From the NCBI GenBank assembly GCA_030847615.1, contig JAUMIR010000001.1, positions 444,966,687-445,030,686 of the forward strand: a stretch of DNA of 64,000 bases, written 5' to 3'. Source of the stretch: Gambelia wislizenii (Eukaryota > Chordata > Lepidosauria > Squamata > Crotaphytidae). Positions 1-11,196 of this stretch are shown one piece after another (the stretch's first letter is position 1; the number at the start of each line of letters is the position of its first letter). The position numbers and the translations under genes were made by a program. The notes beneath the pieces were generated by a model. That model worked only from the letters and a program-made list of their open reading frames with translations. It was not told where the DNA came from and made no database searches.

Positions 1-275
1 CTTCAGAGTTTGCTTGAGACTCCAGAGAAAACTGCCTTGTGAACAAGTCATCCACACTGGATTTGGGGGTGGGGAGGAGAGAAGGACAAGTGCTGCCTGA
101 GGCACCACCTCCCCACCTCCTCAGTGCCAATTCTAATTCTAAAGGCAGAGCCCTAGTGGTAGTCAATCTCTCTGAGGTCAGAACCACTGGCAAGTCCCAC
201 CATCATGAAGCTAGACACACATTCTGGATTCAGAGGTGGTGACTACGATCGGCACTTTGCTTTTCTGGCGCAAAT
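1..275 (-). repeat. Unclassified repeat copy, inverted relative to 2744-3240
   Basis: Blocks such as the CCACACTGGAT, CAAGTGCTG, GTGGTAGTCA and CACTTTGCTTTT segments recur in 2830-3210 in mixed orientation. This looks like a second copy of the same interspersed element, cut by the window edge. I do not recognise the family. Confidence 0.45.
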
Positions 276-1436
276 TGCCCTTATGAGCTCCAAAAAAAAA
301 AAAGGAAATCCCCCATATTAGCTGCCTGATCTGGTTTCAGAGAAGTGACTCTCACTGCTACTTTGCAGAGTTCAGATTTTGATCCTAGTAGCATTACTAG
401 CTCTGATTCTGCAAAGAAAAAACAATCACATTTATGCATCCAGAATAAGCATATAGTGTGAATTGCTTTTAGCTATGATGCCAAATGACCATGCTTGTTA
501 ATATTCCATTACATTTTAATCATAGAAACAGAGGAGTGTGTGTGCAGAATATGAATTGCCAGCCCCAGTTAAGATTCCTCACATACATATCTGAAATATG
601 TGTATAAGAACCTGCCCATAGTTTAAGATCTGTTTCCAGGGCCCTTCTGTATAGTCTACCACTAACAGAGGCAAGAGTGTTAGAAACATAGGAGAGGGTA
701 TCCCAACAGTGGCACTCTCTCTCTAAGGTAGACTGGCTTCTTCTTTGTGTAGTTTTAAATGGGCTGTTAAAAACTATGGATCTTAAGCTCCATCTATATT
801 TTTATATATCTAAGCTCTGCTCTTTGTTTTGAAAAGATTGTTCCTTCTCCTGTTCCTAATTTTGCCCCATTATGACATTGTAAAGTGAAATTTGGAGGGG
901 GAGCAAAAGACAGGAATAATTGTATAAAGACATAATAGATATATCTACTATGGTCATAGTATATTGGTTTCATCAGTTCCTGTCGGAAACGCAACAATGC
1001 TTAGCACTGAAGAGTCAAGAATGCCTCAGGTGGGCAGTAGTATTAGGCTAGATAGTTTAAGTGACCCCCAGTCCTTGCTGCATATGTACCTATCCTGCTC
1101 CCTCTGTGATGTAAACTGATACTCTCAGGGATGTTCCCACCTCTTCTGCTACCCAGAACTCTCTCATTTCTCTCTAGAGATTAAACTAGCTTAGAATAGC
1201 ACCCTGAGTAACTTTCCTGTCTAAGAACAGAGTTCCTATAATAAAGCCTTGGTTTGTTTCTCTAAAGCCGTTGGTGTCTTTGCTCCTTAAATCATGATCT
1301 CTATTTGACCACTGCACGCACACACTCTCCATCAGTTCCTACCTGTGCTTTAATTACAGGCCTGACATGGGCTATCAATACACATTAATGTTGAATGCCA
1401 GTGGTAACAAATTCTATCATATATCTGCAACTAAAT
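276..1436. other. Intron, nothing recognised
   Basis: The sequence is AT-rich with one short poly(A) run near 292-303. I see no exon of the LTBP type (no DxNEC coding on the minus strand) and no clear repeat ends. Confidence 0.5.
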
Positions 1437-1650
1437 GAGCCAGTGGAGTAATGGTTTGAATGTTGGGTTAGATTCTGTAAAACCATGCTACAAATCTTCA
1501 ATCAGCCATGGAAATCCAATCCCAGACAAGTCACACTCTCTCAGCCTAATGGCAATTTTTTTCTGAGTAACTCATGTCAAAAAAGCCCTGTGATAGGATT
1601 GCCATAAAGTAAAGATAAAGGCACATAGCAACAAGAAGAACAACAATACA
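1437..1650 (+). repeat. tRNA-derived SINE, plus orientation
   Basis: The head GCCAGTGGAGTAATGGTTTG resembles a tRNA A box. The body carries AGCCATGG, the MIR-like ACAAGTCACACTCTCTCAG core, and a tail of CAT-AGCAAC and AACAA units. The same family appears inverted at 35345-35590, 40530-40702 and 63068-63298. The copy is diverged and the B box is degraded. Confidence 0.7.
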
Positions 1651-2230
1651 TTTGCAGCTAAGCTAGGGCACTGCCATTTAGGGACCTTACCTACAATCTA
1701 TTCCATCAGTGTTCCATAATTAATTGCACAATGGATATATCTAAGAGAACCCTGGGCATATTAGGGCATAACACATTAATCAGTGCCCATGTAAAGATCA
1801 ATACTTGTTCCTACTGCAAAGAAACAAATAGAATCCACTCTACTCCCACCAGGCCCCTGCAGCCACTTTCATTTCATCTACACAACAAACTTTAGCAAAG
1901 AAAAAGACCATGAGATACCAAGTGATGTGAATAGGCTTTGAAGTGTGTAGAAATTGCTCTGGCAGAAAGCCAAGTAAATTATTTTAGCAGGGTCTCCTAG
2001 GAACTTGTTCCTGAATCTGTGAACTGTATCAGCTTCTGTGTGTAACAGCATAACTCTTGCTAAAATCAGCAGAGAATGCAAGAGGGGGAAGCAAGTAGGG
2101 AGGGGGAAGCTTGAGGGGGAAGCAAGTACGTAGATGTCACATGAGTGAAAGTGTAGAAAACTAAAATGTTCACCTTCCTTTTATCAAGACAGGGGGAAAA
2201 ACTGGGGTAGCCTGGTGCCTAAAAGACTGG

Positions 2231-2565
2231 GGACCCATCTAAATGGTGAAAATACCCCTCATGGAATTCGCTGGGAATCCTACCTGTCAAAATGGGGTGC
2301 CAATCCACACTATTTGGAAGGATGGGGGCCCAAAACAGCAAAAACAACACAGTAAAAGCCTTTGCAGATTTTCCCATACTTTTACAAAAACCGCGAGGAG
2401 GGTGCATATTCCTGCTCCTTTGGACTATTGATCGACAGGAAATTTGAAGGGAAGCACAAAGCTAATTGGCTGGGTGAGAGCAGGGGTGGGGCTTGCCAGC
2501 AGGGCAAGTGCCCGCTACCGCCATGTTGGATTTTCGCCTTAGTGATCGCTCACTAAGGCAATAAA
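2231..2565 (-). mobile_element. Partial copy of GGGCYYGTCTA-ended MITE family
   Basis: The outer end near 2231 (GGGGACCCATCTAAATGGTG) matches the right ends of the copies at 28056-28614 and 32077-32714. Internal blocks also match, such as the one around CATGTTGGATTTT near 2521. The other end is missing. Confidence 0.6.
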
Positions 2566-2743
2566 ACAGGCTGAATTTTTTCTGTTTGGCTTTCCTATAA
2601 AATTGGAAGTTCAGATGAGATTTGGACTGCTTTTGCCCAGAGCTGCAGTGCATGAAATTTGGACTACTCTGGCCTGGACTTAAGCACCACACCTGCGAAA
2701 GCCCTAATCTGTGTTGGGTTTTTACTTGGCTTCCATTCAAAGT

Positions 2744-3240
2744 TGTTACTCACAGTTGACCCTGAGCTCCAGGAAAAGCAAAGCGCTAGATTCGTGATGG
2801 TGGGGCAGGCACCTATTCTGACTTCCTGAGAGGGCAACTACCACTGGCGCTTTGCTTTTTCCAGACCTCAGAGTCAAGTGTGAGTAACAGATTTGAATGG
2901 ACTCAGAGGAGAAAATTGTGCACTAGAAAATGAAAGGCCCAGTGGTAGTCACCCTCTCCGAAACTAGAACAGGTGGCTAGGCTCACAATAGTGGGGCTCA
3001 CTGGGGGTTTGGACCTTTGGACCTCAGACCACTGGGGCTGCCTTTGGACTGAGAAATGGTGCCAAGGAGGGGGGAGAAATGGCAGTGCATCACGCAGCAC
3101 TTGTCCTTCGTCTCCTCCTCACCCATCCACTCCTGAATCCAGTGTGGATGGATTGTTCGTGCAGCAGTTTTCTCCGAAGTTTCAAGCAAACTCTGGAGAA
3201 AATAGTGAGTTTTCTAAAACCCGGATTGTGGGGGGGATAT
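2744..3240. repeat. Unclassified repeat with a ~144-bp inverted repeat at its left end
   Basis: GTTACTCACA at 2744 pairs with TGTGAGTAAC near 2879-2888, and the sequences inside also pair (AAAGCAAAGCGC with GCGCTTTGCTTT). The rest to about 3240 resembles 1-275. It may be a MITE; I see no clear target duplication. Confidence 0.5.
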
Positions 3241-3421
3241 TCTCCAAATCTGGTATGAATAGGGATGTAAATCATGTGCCACTATTGCACCAGATTTGGG
3301 GAAAGGCTGCAAATCATGTGGTATTATTGGATCAGATTTGGAGGGGGGATTTGGGGTTTTTCACTGGTGTAGACAAGCAGAGCATGTGCTTTGCATGGTT
3401 CAATCTGATGGCTCCCACGTA

Positions 3422-3512
3422 AAAAGATCAGGCAGCAGGTGATGGGAAAGACCAATCTGTGCCTGAATTCTTGGAGAGTCAAGGTGGAGTAGATAATATA
3501 AGGCTGGACAGT
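3422..3512 (+). repeat. Fragment of tRNA-derived squamate SINE (body only)
   Basis: GATCAGGCAGCAGGTGATGG followed by the AAAGACC, GAGAGTCA and GTAGATAATA blocks is the middle part of the SINE family whose head is seen at 35975-36140. The tRNA head and the tail are absent. Confidence 0.55.
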
Positions 3513-3537
3513 GAAAATGTTTGACTTCTTATAAGAG

Positions 3538-3992
3538 AGCTTGCTTGCATTGAGGCCATGATATTGAGATCACAGCTGCGCTGGGCAGGGCACATTTCTA
3601 GGATGCAGGGCCATTGCCTCCCAAAAATAATACTTTACGGTGAACTCATGTAAGAGGGGTGCTTCAAAAAGCGATACAAGGATTCCCTGAAACAACATCT
3701 CAGACTTGGCCAAACTGAACACCAACAATGGTCCGCCCTGGTCTCACATTGGGAGGCATGGAGATGCACTATCCACAATGCTGCAACTTTATTTGAGAAC
3801 TCACGCCGAACAAGTCTTGAAGAGAAATGACAACGCAGAAAGAATCACAACCCGGAAGCATCACCCAAGGAGACCTTCTGCTGTGCTTTCTGCAACCAGA
3901 CATGTTTATCTTGGATTGGCCTTTTCACTCATCAGTGCACTTGCAGAAGGCGTGGGATGAGTCCTTCCTGAATCTTCGTTTTCGAAGAAAAG

Positions 3993-4033
<41 letters not shown>
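3538..4033 (+). pseudogene. 3' end of a non-LTR retrotransposon with (GA)n tail, decayed
   Basis: Broken frames read like the C-terminus of a LINE reverse-transcriptase ORF: LRWAGHISRMQGH.LPK, then a basic region and a C2H2-like CCAFCNQTCLSWIGLFTHQC segment. The 3' sequence GCGTGGGATGAGTCC...AAAAGCC ends in (GA)n at 3993-4032. The same coding region occurs inverted at 32718-33300, and the extreme 3' end recurs at 52951-53026 and 59919-59988. I cannot name the clade. Confidence 0.65.
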
Positions 4034-4037
<4 letters not shown>

Positions 4038-4044
4038 AAGTGAA

Positions 4045-4170
4045 CCACCCCTAAGCCTCAGCTCCTCATTTGAACTGGCAAAGGGCAAATGTCTGACATG
4101 GAAATAACAATACTTATCTGCCACATAGGGTTTTGCAAGGATTTCAGTAAGTTAATGTTTGAAATGCTTT
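4045..4170 (+). repeat. Possible MIR-like SINE 3' part
   Basis: The order CCTCAG, CTCATTTG, GGAAATAACAATACTTATC, then GGATTTCAGTAAGTTAATG and GAAATGCTTTG follows the 3' half of MIR elements. It is diverged and short. Confidence 0.45.
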
Positions 4171-4329
4171 GGATAGTCTTAATAGTAATTACTACTTTAA
4201 AGAACTAGCCAGTCTTTTTTAAAAAGCCTAAACCAGGCGACTCCAGCTGTTTACTGTGTTCCTATTCAAGGTGTGAATGCAAGTGAAATACCTTTAATGT
4301 TCCTTGGTTGTCTCTGCCACATGTATACA

Positions 4330-4677
4330 CAGGTTGGGTCTCCCTTATCCAGAATTCAAAAATCCAAAATATTCCAGAATCCAAAATGTTTACATAGGTG
4401 GCTGAAACAGTGACACCTTTGCTTTCTCATGGTTCAATGTACACAAAGTTTGTTTCAAGCACAAAATAATTAAAAATATCATGTATACCAGTAAAACTGC
4501 CTTCAGGCCATGTGTATAAGGTGTATTTGAAACATAAATGAATTTTGTGTTTAGCCTAGGGTTGGTCCCCTCTCCAGAATATCTCGTTATGCATATACAA
4601 GTATTCCAAAATCTGAAATATTCCAAAATTTCAGAATCCAAAATCCCAAGCATTTCAGATAAGGGAGACTCAACCTG
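4330..4677. mobile_element. Tigger/MER2-like non-autonomous element (348 bp)
   Basis: The ends CAGGTTGGGTCTCCCTTATC and GATAAGGGAGACTCAACCTG form terminal inverted repeats. Internal blocks (GCCACCTAT region inverted, CATTGAACCATGAG inverted, TAAACACAAAATTCATTTATG inverted) follow the order of mammalian MER2/Tigger elements as I remember them, and the length is close to theirs. The expected TA duplication is not intact (CA/AA flanks). Confidence 0.75.
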
Positions 4678-4769
4678 AACAACATTTACACCAGACTATA
4701 CTTGAGTGTTGCTGTCTGCCTACAAGCTGACAGTCTTGTGATGACTTTATTACATGCCTCCAACTATTC

Positions 4770-5850
4770 TGATTTGGCAGAGACAGTCCTAATTGATCCT
4801 CTGTTGTCCCACTTTTTCGGAGGCTTTAAAAATATTCTAATTTCCCTCTCCTCCTTCCATTTCTCCTTTCTCTTTACTTCATTGCTAAAAAATGAGTTCA
4901 AAATTTAAAAATAGTTTATTCAATTAACATTTGTAACTTGTAATGTTTTAGTTGTATTTTTTTAATTATTGTAAGCCACCTTGCATCCCATCTTAGGAAA
5001 AGGCAGGATATAAATCATAGAAATCAAATAAATAAAACGAATAATAAAAACTCAGTGGGGAGAGAGGAGGGGAGAGGTAGAATCTTGCCATTCCCAGTCG
5101 GCTCAGGCAAAAGCAAACTGCAGTAGCCTTTCCTAGCTTGTGTGTTATTCCTCAATAATCTTTGCCCTCTTGAACACACTCTGATGTGTTGGAATATGTA
5201 GTTTGCAATCCAATAAGTTGAGATGTTTAATTGCTGAAAGGGTTAACTGATAGAAGTAAACAGAATGTATAATGTAACTTCCTATTGAAATGTGGTTGGC
5301 TTTCCAGAGGAAGAGGGGTGTCCAAGTCCTTTCCTTGTCTGGAAAGCTGCCACGAGGCTTAACACTCGCCATGATGTTTTCCTAGGATTAGGAGCCACCA
5401 TGCAGGGGCTCCTGCATATTTTTGTTTTTAACATGTAGTTTTTAGTTGTATATTACTAGTTTAGCCTTCACTTGTTGAAATGCTGCTGATATTCACTGAG
5501 ATATGCACAATGACTGTAAGTAAAGATGTTTTTATACTTTTAAGCTACTTTTGAGTGTTTTTGAGTCTTTTATGCTAGAGAATATAAACTGGGGATGCAT
5601 CTTGTGTGGATGGCTATCTTAAACTTGCATGTTTGGAATTAATATGTGTGTGCTGCATATGTATTTTGAATAGAAACTCTGCTGATAAGTTCTGTCCTTT
5701 CAAAGGGAGTTAAAGCCATCTGTTTTATGGCACCTGTTTCACAAAGGTACTTCCAGTAAAGCACAGGGGGTAACAATTTTATTAACACCCCATTATGATG
5801 TTGCTTGACCATGTGTCCTGGTTCTCATCTGTGAAATGTTGGAAGTTAAT
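4770..5850. mobile_element. Remains of a CTCCAA-ended MITE interrupted by a LINE-like 3' tail
   Basis: GATTTGGCAGAGACAGTCCT near 4771 and the segments at 5060-5390 and 5808-5850 (TTCTCATCTGTGAAATGTTG) match parts of the complete element at 28927-29318. Between them, 4920-5045 has GTAAGCCACCTTGCATCC...ATAAATC..AAATAAA, a typical 3' tail of L2/SINE type, so a later insertion split the older element. 5400-5800 shows nothing I recognise. Confidence 0.5.
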
Positions 5851-5870
5851 ATTACTTTAAGGTTTTCTTA

Positions 5871-6201
5871 GGAGATTTTCAGACGCCTCTTGCCGCGCAA
5901 ACAGCCTCCAGAGTAGTAACGAGGCTGCTGTGCAGCAAGGGGTCCATTTTGGACGCCGCCGTTTCTCTCTCAGCATCGTCCGTGACTGTTGCGGCTAGCA
6001 TTGGAGGCGGCCGCACTGTTTTTTACTCACGGACAACTTCCATGAGTGAAAAACAGCGCGGCCGCCTCCAATGCTAGCCGCAACAGTCACAGACGACAAC
6101 GAGAGAGAAACATCATCATCCAAAATGGACCCCTTGCCGCACAGCAGCCTCGTTACTGCTCCGGAGGCTGCTTCTGCGGCAAGAGGCGTCTGAAAATCTC
6201 C
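5871..6201. mobile_element. Foldback DNA transposon, 331 bp, TSD TTA
   Basis: The whole element is an imperfect palindrome: GGAGATTTTCAGACGCCTC at the left, GAGGCGTCTGAAAATCTCC at the right, and a short loop near 6035. TTA directly flanks both ends (5868-5870, 6202-6204). It is GC-rich compared with its surroundings. It has no coding capacity; the small ORF inside is a product of the palindrome. It belongs to the foldback family described in the findings. Confidence 0.88.
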
Positions 6202-6269
6202 TTAGTAAGATTTGTTTGGAGGACATTTGCCATTGCATTCCTCTTAGGCTGAGGGAGTATGAGTTGCCC

Positions 6270-6365
6270 AGAGTCAATAAATGGATTTCCTTGGCTGAGT
6301 AGGGATTCTAACCTTGGTTTCCCAGAATCCTATCCCAAACCACTACATCACACTGCCTCTGTATC
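6270..6365 (-). repeat. SINE fragment (minus), head and core
   Basis: GCTGAGTAGGGATTCTAACC, a degraded B box, and ACCACTACATCACACTGCC match the inverted head of the SINE family at 63068-63298. Confidence 0.6.
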
Positions 6366-6883
6366 TGAGTGTAGAGGGAGGTAAAGGCAGATAAAAAGCA
6401 ACAGAAGCTTAAAACAATAGCATTTTGCATTTACCTTCTTTCCCAGAAGAGGGCAGCCTCTACCCAGTGCAGTACATACATGAAATACCACTTTATATTT
6501 ACTGCCTAGCAACTATTAAATCATAATGACTGTGGTACAGAATGACATGAGGAATTTATCTAAATAGGCATGTACTCTATGGAGGATACAGAAGTTTAAC
6601 TGGTTTTTCAGAAAGTCTCAAGTGAAGACATATAGATAATCTGTACTGAAAATGAAATTCTCTATTTGCTGTATCTCAAACTCCAGGCAAACCCTCAAGA
6701 AAAAATAGGCCTGCTTATGAACTGAAGTTCTGCTTCCTTTTAATTGCATTTCACCCATTAGTCCTTTGTTCCCAATACCTGAACAGCCAAAAATGAGACC
6801 TGGGAAAAGGTACAAATAGAAGGGTTTTCACATTAGCATTAACTCCTCAAAAACAGCAACAAGATTATTGTTTGCACACTCAC

Positions 6884-7003
6884 CTTCACATTGCCCTCTG
6901 TGATCCATAATATAACCTATCGTACATTCACAGTGATAAGACCCAGGCGTATTGATACATTGCCCTCCATGGCACACATTGGGCTGCTCACACTCATTTA
7001 GAT
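6884..7003 (-). CDS. LTBP2: LTBP2 exon: calcium-binding EGF domain (last exon seen)
   Basis: The 120-nt exon (phase 1 to 1; acceptor TTAACAG, donor GTGAGT) encodes a cbEGF domain from [16 protein letters not shown] to HRGQCE. All six cysteines and the calcium-binding residues (DLNE, N..GSY) are present. ECEQP.VC.GGQC.NT matches the LTBP2 cbEGF that follows the previous domain. The next cbEGF exon is not in 1-6883, so the following intron is longer than 6.8 kb or that exon is missing from this copy; the first is more likely. Confidence 0.94.
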
Positions 7004-7404
7004 CTGTTAATACACAGGAATGGATCTCTTTAACACAAAACATCTGCTTCATCTGACCCACTCCTAAATCACCCTTCCACTTCTACATGCACCCCCATCC
7101 CTTACATATCCTATATCCTAAACACACAAAAATAATACAAAAACAATCAATGTGACTTCCCACCAAGAAAGTAAAAGCAATTAATGATAAAATTATCAAA
7201 AACCTAACATTAAATTCTACTTCTAACCCTAAATTGCAACACATAATAGCTCCAAGCTATTTTCTATTAGAGGTTATATAAGTATTGTGTTGTATTTCAT
7301 TGGTTGATGTTTGTGATTTTTCTTTCTTTAATAAAAATATATTTATGAGTGGGGGAGGAATGGCTTCCTTTAACAAAACAGAGGTGCTTACAATAGTCCT
7401 ATTC

Positions 7405-7828
7405 TGGAGGTGGAGGTGCGTCAACCAGTTCTGGATGGAGCTACACTCCCCCTGAAAGATTGTGGTTGCAACTTGGGAGGGCTCCTAGACCTGTCCCTCC
7501 AAATGTTAGCCCAGATAGATGCAACAGTAATGAGTGCCTATTGTCAGCTTTGGATGATCTGCAAGCTGCACCCCTTCCTAGAATTGGAAGACTTAAAGAT
7601 GGTAGTGCACACGCACACTCCACTGGCTACCAATCACTCCACTGGCTACCAATTAGTTTCTGGGCGAAGTACAAAGTGTTGGTTATTACCTTTAAAGCCC
7701 TACATGGTTTGGGTCCAGGTTACCTTTAAGATCGCCTCCTCCCATACAATCCACCCCATAAACTCAAGTACCTGGGGGACATTTACTTCAACTGGCCAGG
7801 ACTAGACTGGCAACTGTCACCCAGAGGA
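7405..7828 (+). pseudogene. L2-like LINE, upstream part (split by CR1)
   Basis: One frame reads CLLSALDDLQAAPLPRIGRL, then LHWLPISFWAKYKVLVITFK and ALHGLGPGYL, a typical stretch near the C-terminus of L2-clade reverse transcriptase ORFs. It is broken by frameshifts and a small tandem duplication of CACTCCACTGGCTACCAAT at 7616-7650. The frame resumes after the CR1 insertion at 9291. Confidence 0.8.
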
Positions 7829-9285
7829 CAGTTAATCTTTGAGAACTCCTGGGGAACAGGAGAAGTCCCAGCAGACTGGAGGAGGGCAAACATTGTCTCC
7901 ATCTTCAAAAAGGGGAAAAAAGAGGATCCCAACAATTATCGTCCAGTTAGTCTGACATCAATACTAGGGAAGATTCTAGAGCAGATCATTAAACAGAGAG
8001 TCTGTGAACATTTAGAAAGCAATGCCATAATCACAAAAAGTCAACATGGGTTTCAGAGTAACAAGTCATGCCAGACTAATCTGATCTCTTTTTTTGATAA
8101 AATTACCAGCTTGGTAGATTAAGGGAACGCTGTGGACATCGCATACCTTGATTTCAATAAGGCCTTTGACAAGGTTCCCCATGGCATTCTTGCAAACAAG
8201 CTTGTAAAATGTGGGCTAGACAAGTTAACTGTTCAATGGATTTGTAACTGGTTGACTGGCCGAACCCAAAGGGTGCTCAGCAGTGGCTCCTCTTCATCTT
8301 GGAAAGATGTGACCAGTGGGGTGCCACAGGATTCTGTCCTGGGCCCAGTGCTATTCAACATCTTTATCAATGACTTGGATGAGAGAATTAGGGGCACACT
8401 TATCAAATTTGCAGATGACACCAAATTAGGAGGAGTAGCTAATACCCTAGAGGACAGGATCAACATTCAAAATGATCTGGATAGAATCGAGAGCTGGGCC
8501 AAAGCTAACAAAATGAAATTCAATAGGAAGAAATGTAAGGTACTGCACTTAGGGCGAAAAAATGAAATGCACAGATATAGGATGGGGGAGACCTGGCTGA
8601 ACGAGACTAGGTGCAAAAGGGATCTAGGAGTCCTAGGAGACCACAAGTTGAACGTGAGTCAACAGTGTGATGCAGCAACTAAAAAAACCAATGCAATTTT
8701 GGGCTGCATCAATAGAAGTATAGTGACTATATCAAGGGAAGTAATAGTGCCACTCTATTCTGCCTTGGTCAGGCCTCACCTAGAATACTGTATCCAGTTC
8801 TGGGCAATTCAAAAAGGAGATTAACAAATTGGAGCATGTCCAGAGAAGGGTGACTAAAATGGTGAAAGGTCTGGAAACCATGCCTTATGAGGAGAGACTT
8901 AGGGAGCTGGGTATGTTTAGCCTGGAAAAAAGACGGTTAAGGGGCAATATGATAGCCCTGTTTAGGTATTTGAAGGGGTGTCACGCTGAGGATGGAGCAA
9001 GCTTGTTTTCTGCTGCTCCAGAGACTACAACATGGAACAATGGATGCAAGCTCCAGGAACAGAGATTCCACCTCAACATGAGGAGGAACTTTTTGACAGT
9101 AAGAGCTGTTTGGCAGTGGAACACACGCCCTCGGAGCATGGTGGGGTCTCCTTCCTTGGAGGTCTTTAAACAGAGGCTGGATGGCCATCTGTCAGGGATG
9201 CTTTGATTGTGTATTCCTGCATGGCAGGCGGTTGGACTGGATGGCCCTCGTGGTCTCTTCCAATTCTACAATTCTATGATTCTAT
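7829..9285 (+). mobile_element. CR1 LINE, 5'-truncated, inserted in L2-like LINE
   Basis: It encodes reverse transcriptase with AYLDFNKAFDKVPH, GVPQDSVLGPVLF and FADDTKLGG (the catalytic F-A-D-D box), then the CR1 C-terminal region (HLEYCIQFWA, QRRVTKMVKGLE, RLDGHLSGML). An in-frame stop near 8119 and a frameshift near 8820 show it is dead. The 3' end has the CR1 hallmark TTCTATGATTCTAT. GAGGA flanks both sides (7824-7828, 9286-9290), a 5-bp target duplication. Confidence 0.9.
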
Positions 9286-9290
9286 GAGGA

Positions 9291-9612
9291 CCTTTTCATC
9301 AACCACCCCTAGACTGTGGAATTATCTGCCAGAAGAGATTCAACAGGTAAGCACGCTGTCTGAATTTAAAACAGTATTAAAGACCTATCTATTCTGGCAG
9401 GCCTACCCAGTTGGTTTTAAACTATGAATTTAAAGTGGAACTTTTCATTTATGGATGTGTTTAATGTAATGTTTGTTTTAATACTAAGTCTTTTAACATA
9501 TGAGTTTAAATTATGTTATGTTTTAGTTATATATTATATTTTAATTCATGTTGTACCCTGCCTCGAGCCTTGGGAGAGGTGGGTAAGAAATCAAATTATC
9601 CTCCTCCTCCTC
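9291..9612 (+). pseudogene. L2-like LINE, downstream part and 3' UTR
   Basis: The frame continues TFSSTTPRLWNYLPEEIQQV and ends TYLFWQAYPVGF, which follows directly from the part before the CR1. The 3' UTR ends TACCCTGCCTCGAGCC...GTAAGAAATC with a (CTC)n run at 9600-9613. Confidence 0.8.
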
Positions 9613-9629
9613 CTAAGTGCTAAGGCAGA

Positions 9630-10237
9630 GGAGATTATCAGACGCATCAAAAGTGGCGTTACACACACCAGGAGATCGCTAAAGGGCTCCCTTTTCAGAT
9701 GATGTCGTTATGCACTTGTTCTGTCCATGTTCTGCTGGCGTTCTGACGGCGCTGCTTTTTATTGATGGGAGAAGCTGTCAATACATCCCCCATTGCGTTT
9801 GTGTCATGGATTTGACAGTGACTGAAGAGGTGCCCCGTTTTGCTGGGGAGATCCCAACGTCAATGGGAGGTCTTTGCCAGAACACTTCCTAGTGAGATCG
9901 GAACATCAAGGTAAGTAACACACTTTTTAAAAACTTTCCTGGTTTACTTGTAAGTTTTAAAGTGTGTTTTTGTGCTTGCTGTCACTTTTTTTGCTGTACA
10001 GTATTTTTCTTTTTCTTTTTGAATTTCCTGCACTTGCATCTTCTTGCAAGAATCCCCGGGGTTTCACTCCAGGAAGTGACCGGAGCTCTGTTAGAGCTCA
10101 CTCCTGGGCTGCCCTGTTGATGCTACTACAGGTAAGTCTGAAAAGTTTTGTTATTGTGGTGTGACAAGGATGGGAGAGGGGCGGGAGAGGAGATTATGGG
10201 ACAGGAACACTTTTTTTGTTCCTGTCTGATAATCTCC
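9630..10237. mobile_element. Foldback-family element, 608 bp class, TSD AGA
   Basis: The ends GGAGATTATCAGACGC and CTGTCTGATAATCTCC form inverted repeats flanked by AGA on both sides. Inside are CTCCCTTTTCAGATGATGTC, a TTTTTATTGATGGG / CTGTCAATA hairpin and two splice-donor-like GGTAAGT sites (9910 and 10131). Related to 25127-25713 (opposite orientation) and 30052-30677. Confidence 0.85.
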
Positions 10238-10761
10238 AGAGTTGTAGGTCTCCATGCATTATCATTGCAGTCTATGTAATTTGGCCTAAATCACATCCCA
10301 CCTCATAGCCAGTGTCAGCATCAGGTATCAAAATGAATGCCAGCACAGTGTTCTTGAATGTCGCTGTTACCCCTGTCTTTCCATTTAATCACTGCTGTCC
10401 TCACTACTGCTTATCTCCCTTTGTCATTTAGAAAAGGACAAGACAGAAAATTCAAAATGATCTAGTATAATAAGAGAAAAATAAAAGGCAAGGGTGATGA
10501 AGACTTCCAAGGCACAGTTGCATTTCTTTCCTCTCCAATTAAAGGGGAAGGTGATAAAAAAGAGTTTTCTTGGACACAGGGGAGATAGCAGAGCTGTCAT
10601 CTCTGAGCAAGGCAGGGGAAGCTCAAGCTCAAGGAAAATAAAAGCATTCTTCTTTTCCTCCAGCAATATCTTAGCGTAATAAGGATGGCCCTTTGAGTAA
10701 CTTAAATTATCTTCTACAGGTGGGCACAGGCAGCCATAGGTGTTGCACATGCATGACTTAC

Positions 10762-10890
10762 CCTGGCACGTTGGTGTGTTCTCTGAAATGAGAAGGGTAT
10801 ACCCGGAGAAACAGAGGCAGGAATAAGAGCCTTCATTATTGTTGCAGTGACCTTTCCCATCACACGGATTTCTCTCACACTCATCAACAT
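10762..10890 (-). CDS. LTBP2: LTBP2 exon: calcium-binding EGF domain
   Basis: The 129-nt exon (phase 1 to 1; acceptor TTTCAG, donor GTAAGT) encodes a full cbEGF domain from DVDECERNPCDGKGHC to TPTCQ. Six cysteines are present, with DVDE at the start and N..GSY for calcium coordination. The mammalian LTBP2 counterpart begins DDNECLRDPCKGKG, as I recall it. It is the first domain of the tandem cbEGF array, which forms a calcium-stiffened rod in LTBPs and fibrillins. Confidence 0.94.
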
Positions 10891-10964
10891 CTGAAACAAG
10901 AGGGAGCAGTCAAACTCAACTGGCAATACCCTATATCTCCTCCACCCTACCTATAGAAGGAATG

Positions 10965-11040
10965 GAGAATCTGTGGCCCTCCAGATGGTGGACTAAAATA
11001 CCTATTATCTCTAACCACTGGCTGAAGGGAAATAATCCAA
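10965..11040. repeat. Fragment of common short MITE (GGCCCTCCAGATG type)
   Basis: AATCTGTGGCCCTCCAGATG followed by GGACTAAAATACC matches the end of a short palindromic MITE family frequent in reptile genomes. Other pieces are at 21200-21305, 41735-41865 and, more diverged, 13016-13115 and 59310-59400. Confidence 0.5.
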
Positions 11041-11196
11041 AAAATGGCCACATTTAGCCTCATCACTTTTGGACCTAATGTACCACATAAATTTGATCTC
11101 CAGCTTTTCTGATATAAGGCTTCATGTTACTGTGTGCCTCTTCTATAAGCCAACTCAGTAGCTAGTATACTTCAGTCAAGGCAACAGACAGATCTC

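Noticed and set aside
3906..3960. CACTCATCAGTGCA on the minus strand as a possible DxDEC exon
   Set aside because: Reading it gives no EGF cysteine pattern, and the segment belongs to the LINE 3' end.
8132..8824. 230-codon reverse-transcriptase frame as a possible host gene
   Set aside because: It is a CR1 LINE with CR1 3' end, upstream stop and frameshift, flanked by a target duplication.
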